Below are positions 63,288 through 64,000 of a DNA stretch of 64,000 nt, one piece after another. The stretch's first letter is position 1, and each line of letters starts with the position of its first letter. This DNA comes from Thermohalobaculum sp039821125 (GTDB lineage: Bacteria > Pseudomonadota > Alphaproteobacteria > Rhodobacterales > Rhodobacteraceae). Made by a program: the position numbers and the translations under genes. The DNA lies in contig JBCBOR010000016.1 in NCBI GenBank assembly GCA_039821125.1, forward strand, positions 1 through 64,000. Reading direction: 5' to 3'. The notes under the pieces were generated by a model, which worked only from the letters and a program-made list of their open reading frames with translations, did no database searches and was not told where the DNA came from.

Positions 63288-64000
63288 ATGGCTGAGGATT
63301 TCGACGGCAATGTCACGGTTTCGCCCAGCGGCACGACGACACCGACCATCACGCTCGAGGGGAATGGCGGCAATGCCCGGCTTGGCGGCAACGGACAGGA
63401 TGGCGATGTGGTCCTGTCGGATGGCAGCGGCACCGAGCGGGTTCATCTGAACGCCGACGGACAGCGGATCGAGTTGCACAACAATGCGGGCGAGATCATC
63501 GGCATGATGGGGGGCGGCGGAAACATCCGCGCCGGCTCGAACGGCGAGAACGGCAATCTGTTCCTCTATCGCGACGAGGCCGGCAACATTTTCTCGACCA
63601 GCGAGTGGTCGGTGCGGCTGGTCGCCGATGACGGGCGGCTCGAGATCAAGAACAGTGATGGCGAGCTTGTCTGCATGCTGGGCGCTGACGGCAACCTGCG
63701 GCTCGGCTCGGGCGACGATGGCGGCGACGTCTATCTCTACCGCAGCTCGGCCGACAGTCTGTTCAACAATGCCGAAGCCACCGTGCGCCTGAGCGGCAAC
63801 TCCGGCGACATGACGCTCGGCGGCAGCGGGGTTCACGGCGATGTCAATCTGCGCGACAGCAACGGGCGCACGCGGGTGCGGATCAACCCGGGCAACGAGC
63901 GGATGGAGGTCCTGAACACCGCCGGCGAGATCGTCGGCATGTTCGGCGCAAGCGGGAACATGCGCCTCGGCTCGAACGGCGATGGCGGGGACATCTTCCT
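63288..64000 (+). CDS. Glycine-rich repeat protein, 3' end beyond the window
   Basis: The frame runs open from ATG 63288 to the end of the window (at least 237 residues). After MAEDFDGNVTVSPSGT the protein consists of irregular repeats with the pattern N-x-R-L-G-x-x-G-x-x-G-D-x-x-L; examples are LGSGDDGGDVYL, LGGSGVHGDVNL and LGSNGDGGDIFL. The Gly/Asn/Asp-rich beta-strand repeats suggest a beta-solenoid, perhaps a surface or secreted protein. No signal peptide is seen. AAGGGGGG lies before the ATG. The total length and C-terminal features are unknown. Confidence 0.72.
   Translation, partial: MAEDFDGNVTVSPSGTTTPTITLEGNGGNARLGGNGQDGDVVLSDGSGTERVHLNADGQRIELHNNAGEIIGMMGGGGNIRAGSNGENGNLFLYRDEAGNIFSTSEWSVRLVADDGRLEIKNSDGELVCMLGADGNLRLGSGDDGGDVYLYRSSADSLFNNAEATVRLSGNSGDMTLGGSGVHGDVNLRDSNGRTRVRINPGNERMEVLNTAGEIVGMFGASGNMRLGSNGDGGDIF

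Noticed and set aside
1..64000. CRISPR arrays, insertion sequences or prophage
   Set aside because: I saw no regularly spaced direct repeats of CRISPR type, no transposase and no phage structural genes.

Overview
The window reads as chromosomal DNA of a marine alphaproteobacterium, most likely a Rhodobacteraceae (roseobacter-type) genome. By eye it is GC-rich and densely coded. It carries a general L-amino-acid transporter of the Aap type, a glycine-betaine ABC transporter beside a choline-sulfatase, a vanadium haloperoxidase, a MoxR/vWA (Bat-like) operon, malate synthase G with GlcG, and glpX-recJ followed by tRNA-Glu. No species is claimed.

Layout. 0-7 kb: tRNA-Gly(UCC), a fasciclin/RTX surface or secreted protein, a fasciclin lipoprotein, a DUF6502/DUF5666 pair and a vanadium-dependent haloperoxidase. 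7-14.3 kb: an osmolyte block with a betaine-type ABC transporter (binding protein, ATPase with CBS-like tail, double-length permease), a GcvT-family enzyme and BetC. 14.3-20.2 kb: a seven-gene minus-strand operon (MoxR ATPase, DUF58, small membrane protein, two vWA proteins, TPR-like protein, BatD-like protein). 20.5-22.1 kb: an AbrB-family membrane protein with a palindrome over its start, and a PaaI thioesterase. 22.5-27.3 kb: aapJQMP with an intercistronic hairpin and a strong terminator. 27.4-34.6 kb: a 30-codon membrane ORF, SixA, a 4Fe-4S protein, a sterol-desaturase homologue, a C45 Ntn-hydrolase, a DUF1989 protein, a methyltransferase gene broken by an in-frame stop, and a serine hydrolase. 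34.8-45.8 kb: aldehyde dehydrogenase, ahcY, several small enzymes, glcB-glcG, a redoxin and an acyl-CoA dehydrogenase. 45.9-52.5 kb: an unrecognised Lys-rich protein, a SIMPL-like protein, a glycine-zipper lipoprotein, gshA, a VOC protein, OsmC and S-formylglutathione hydrolase. 52.5-64 kb: aminopeptidase P, DUF2147, a lipoprotein, a double cold-shock protein, tRNA-Pro, an orphan possible cysteine protease, trpS, a ribosome-inactivating-protein (RIP) homologue, glpX, recJ, tRNA-Glu and the start of a glycine-rich repeat protein.

The most notable item is the 199-residue protein at 59446-60045. It can be aligned by eye along its whole length with plant and Shiga-type rRNA N-glycosylase A chains: the ExxR active-site pair, the adenine-stacking Tyr and the Trp before LS are kept, while the second stacking Tyr appears to be His. 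With the orphan Cys-His-Asp protein next to tRNA-Pro it suggests a small toxin or effector islet around trpS. Second, seven copies of a GTAG-footed hairpin repeat (REP-like) lie between 31.9 and 52.5 kb and are absent, as far as I can see, from the rest of the window. Most lie at gene 3' ends.

Functionally, the window combines uptake of compatible solutes and amino acids (betaine, choline sulfate, Aap), one-carbon, SAM and glutathione metabolism (ahcY, gshA, fghA, methyltransferases, GcvT family), glyoxylate use (glcB/glcG), and envelope or surface proteins.
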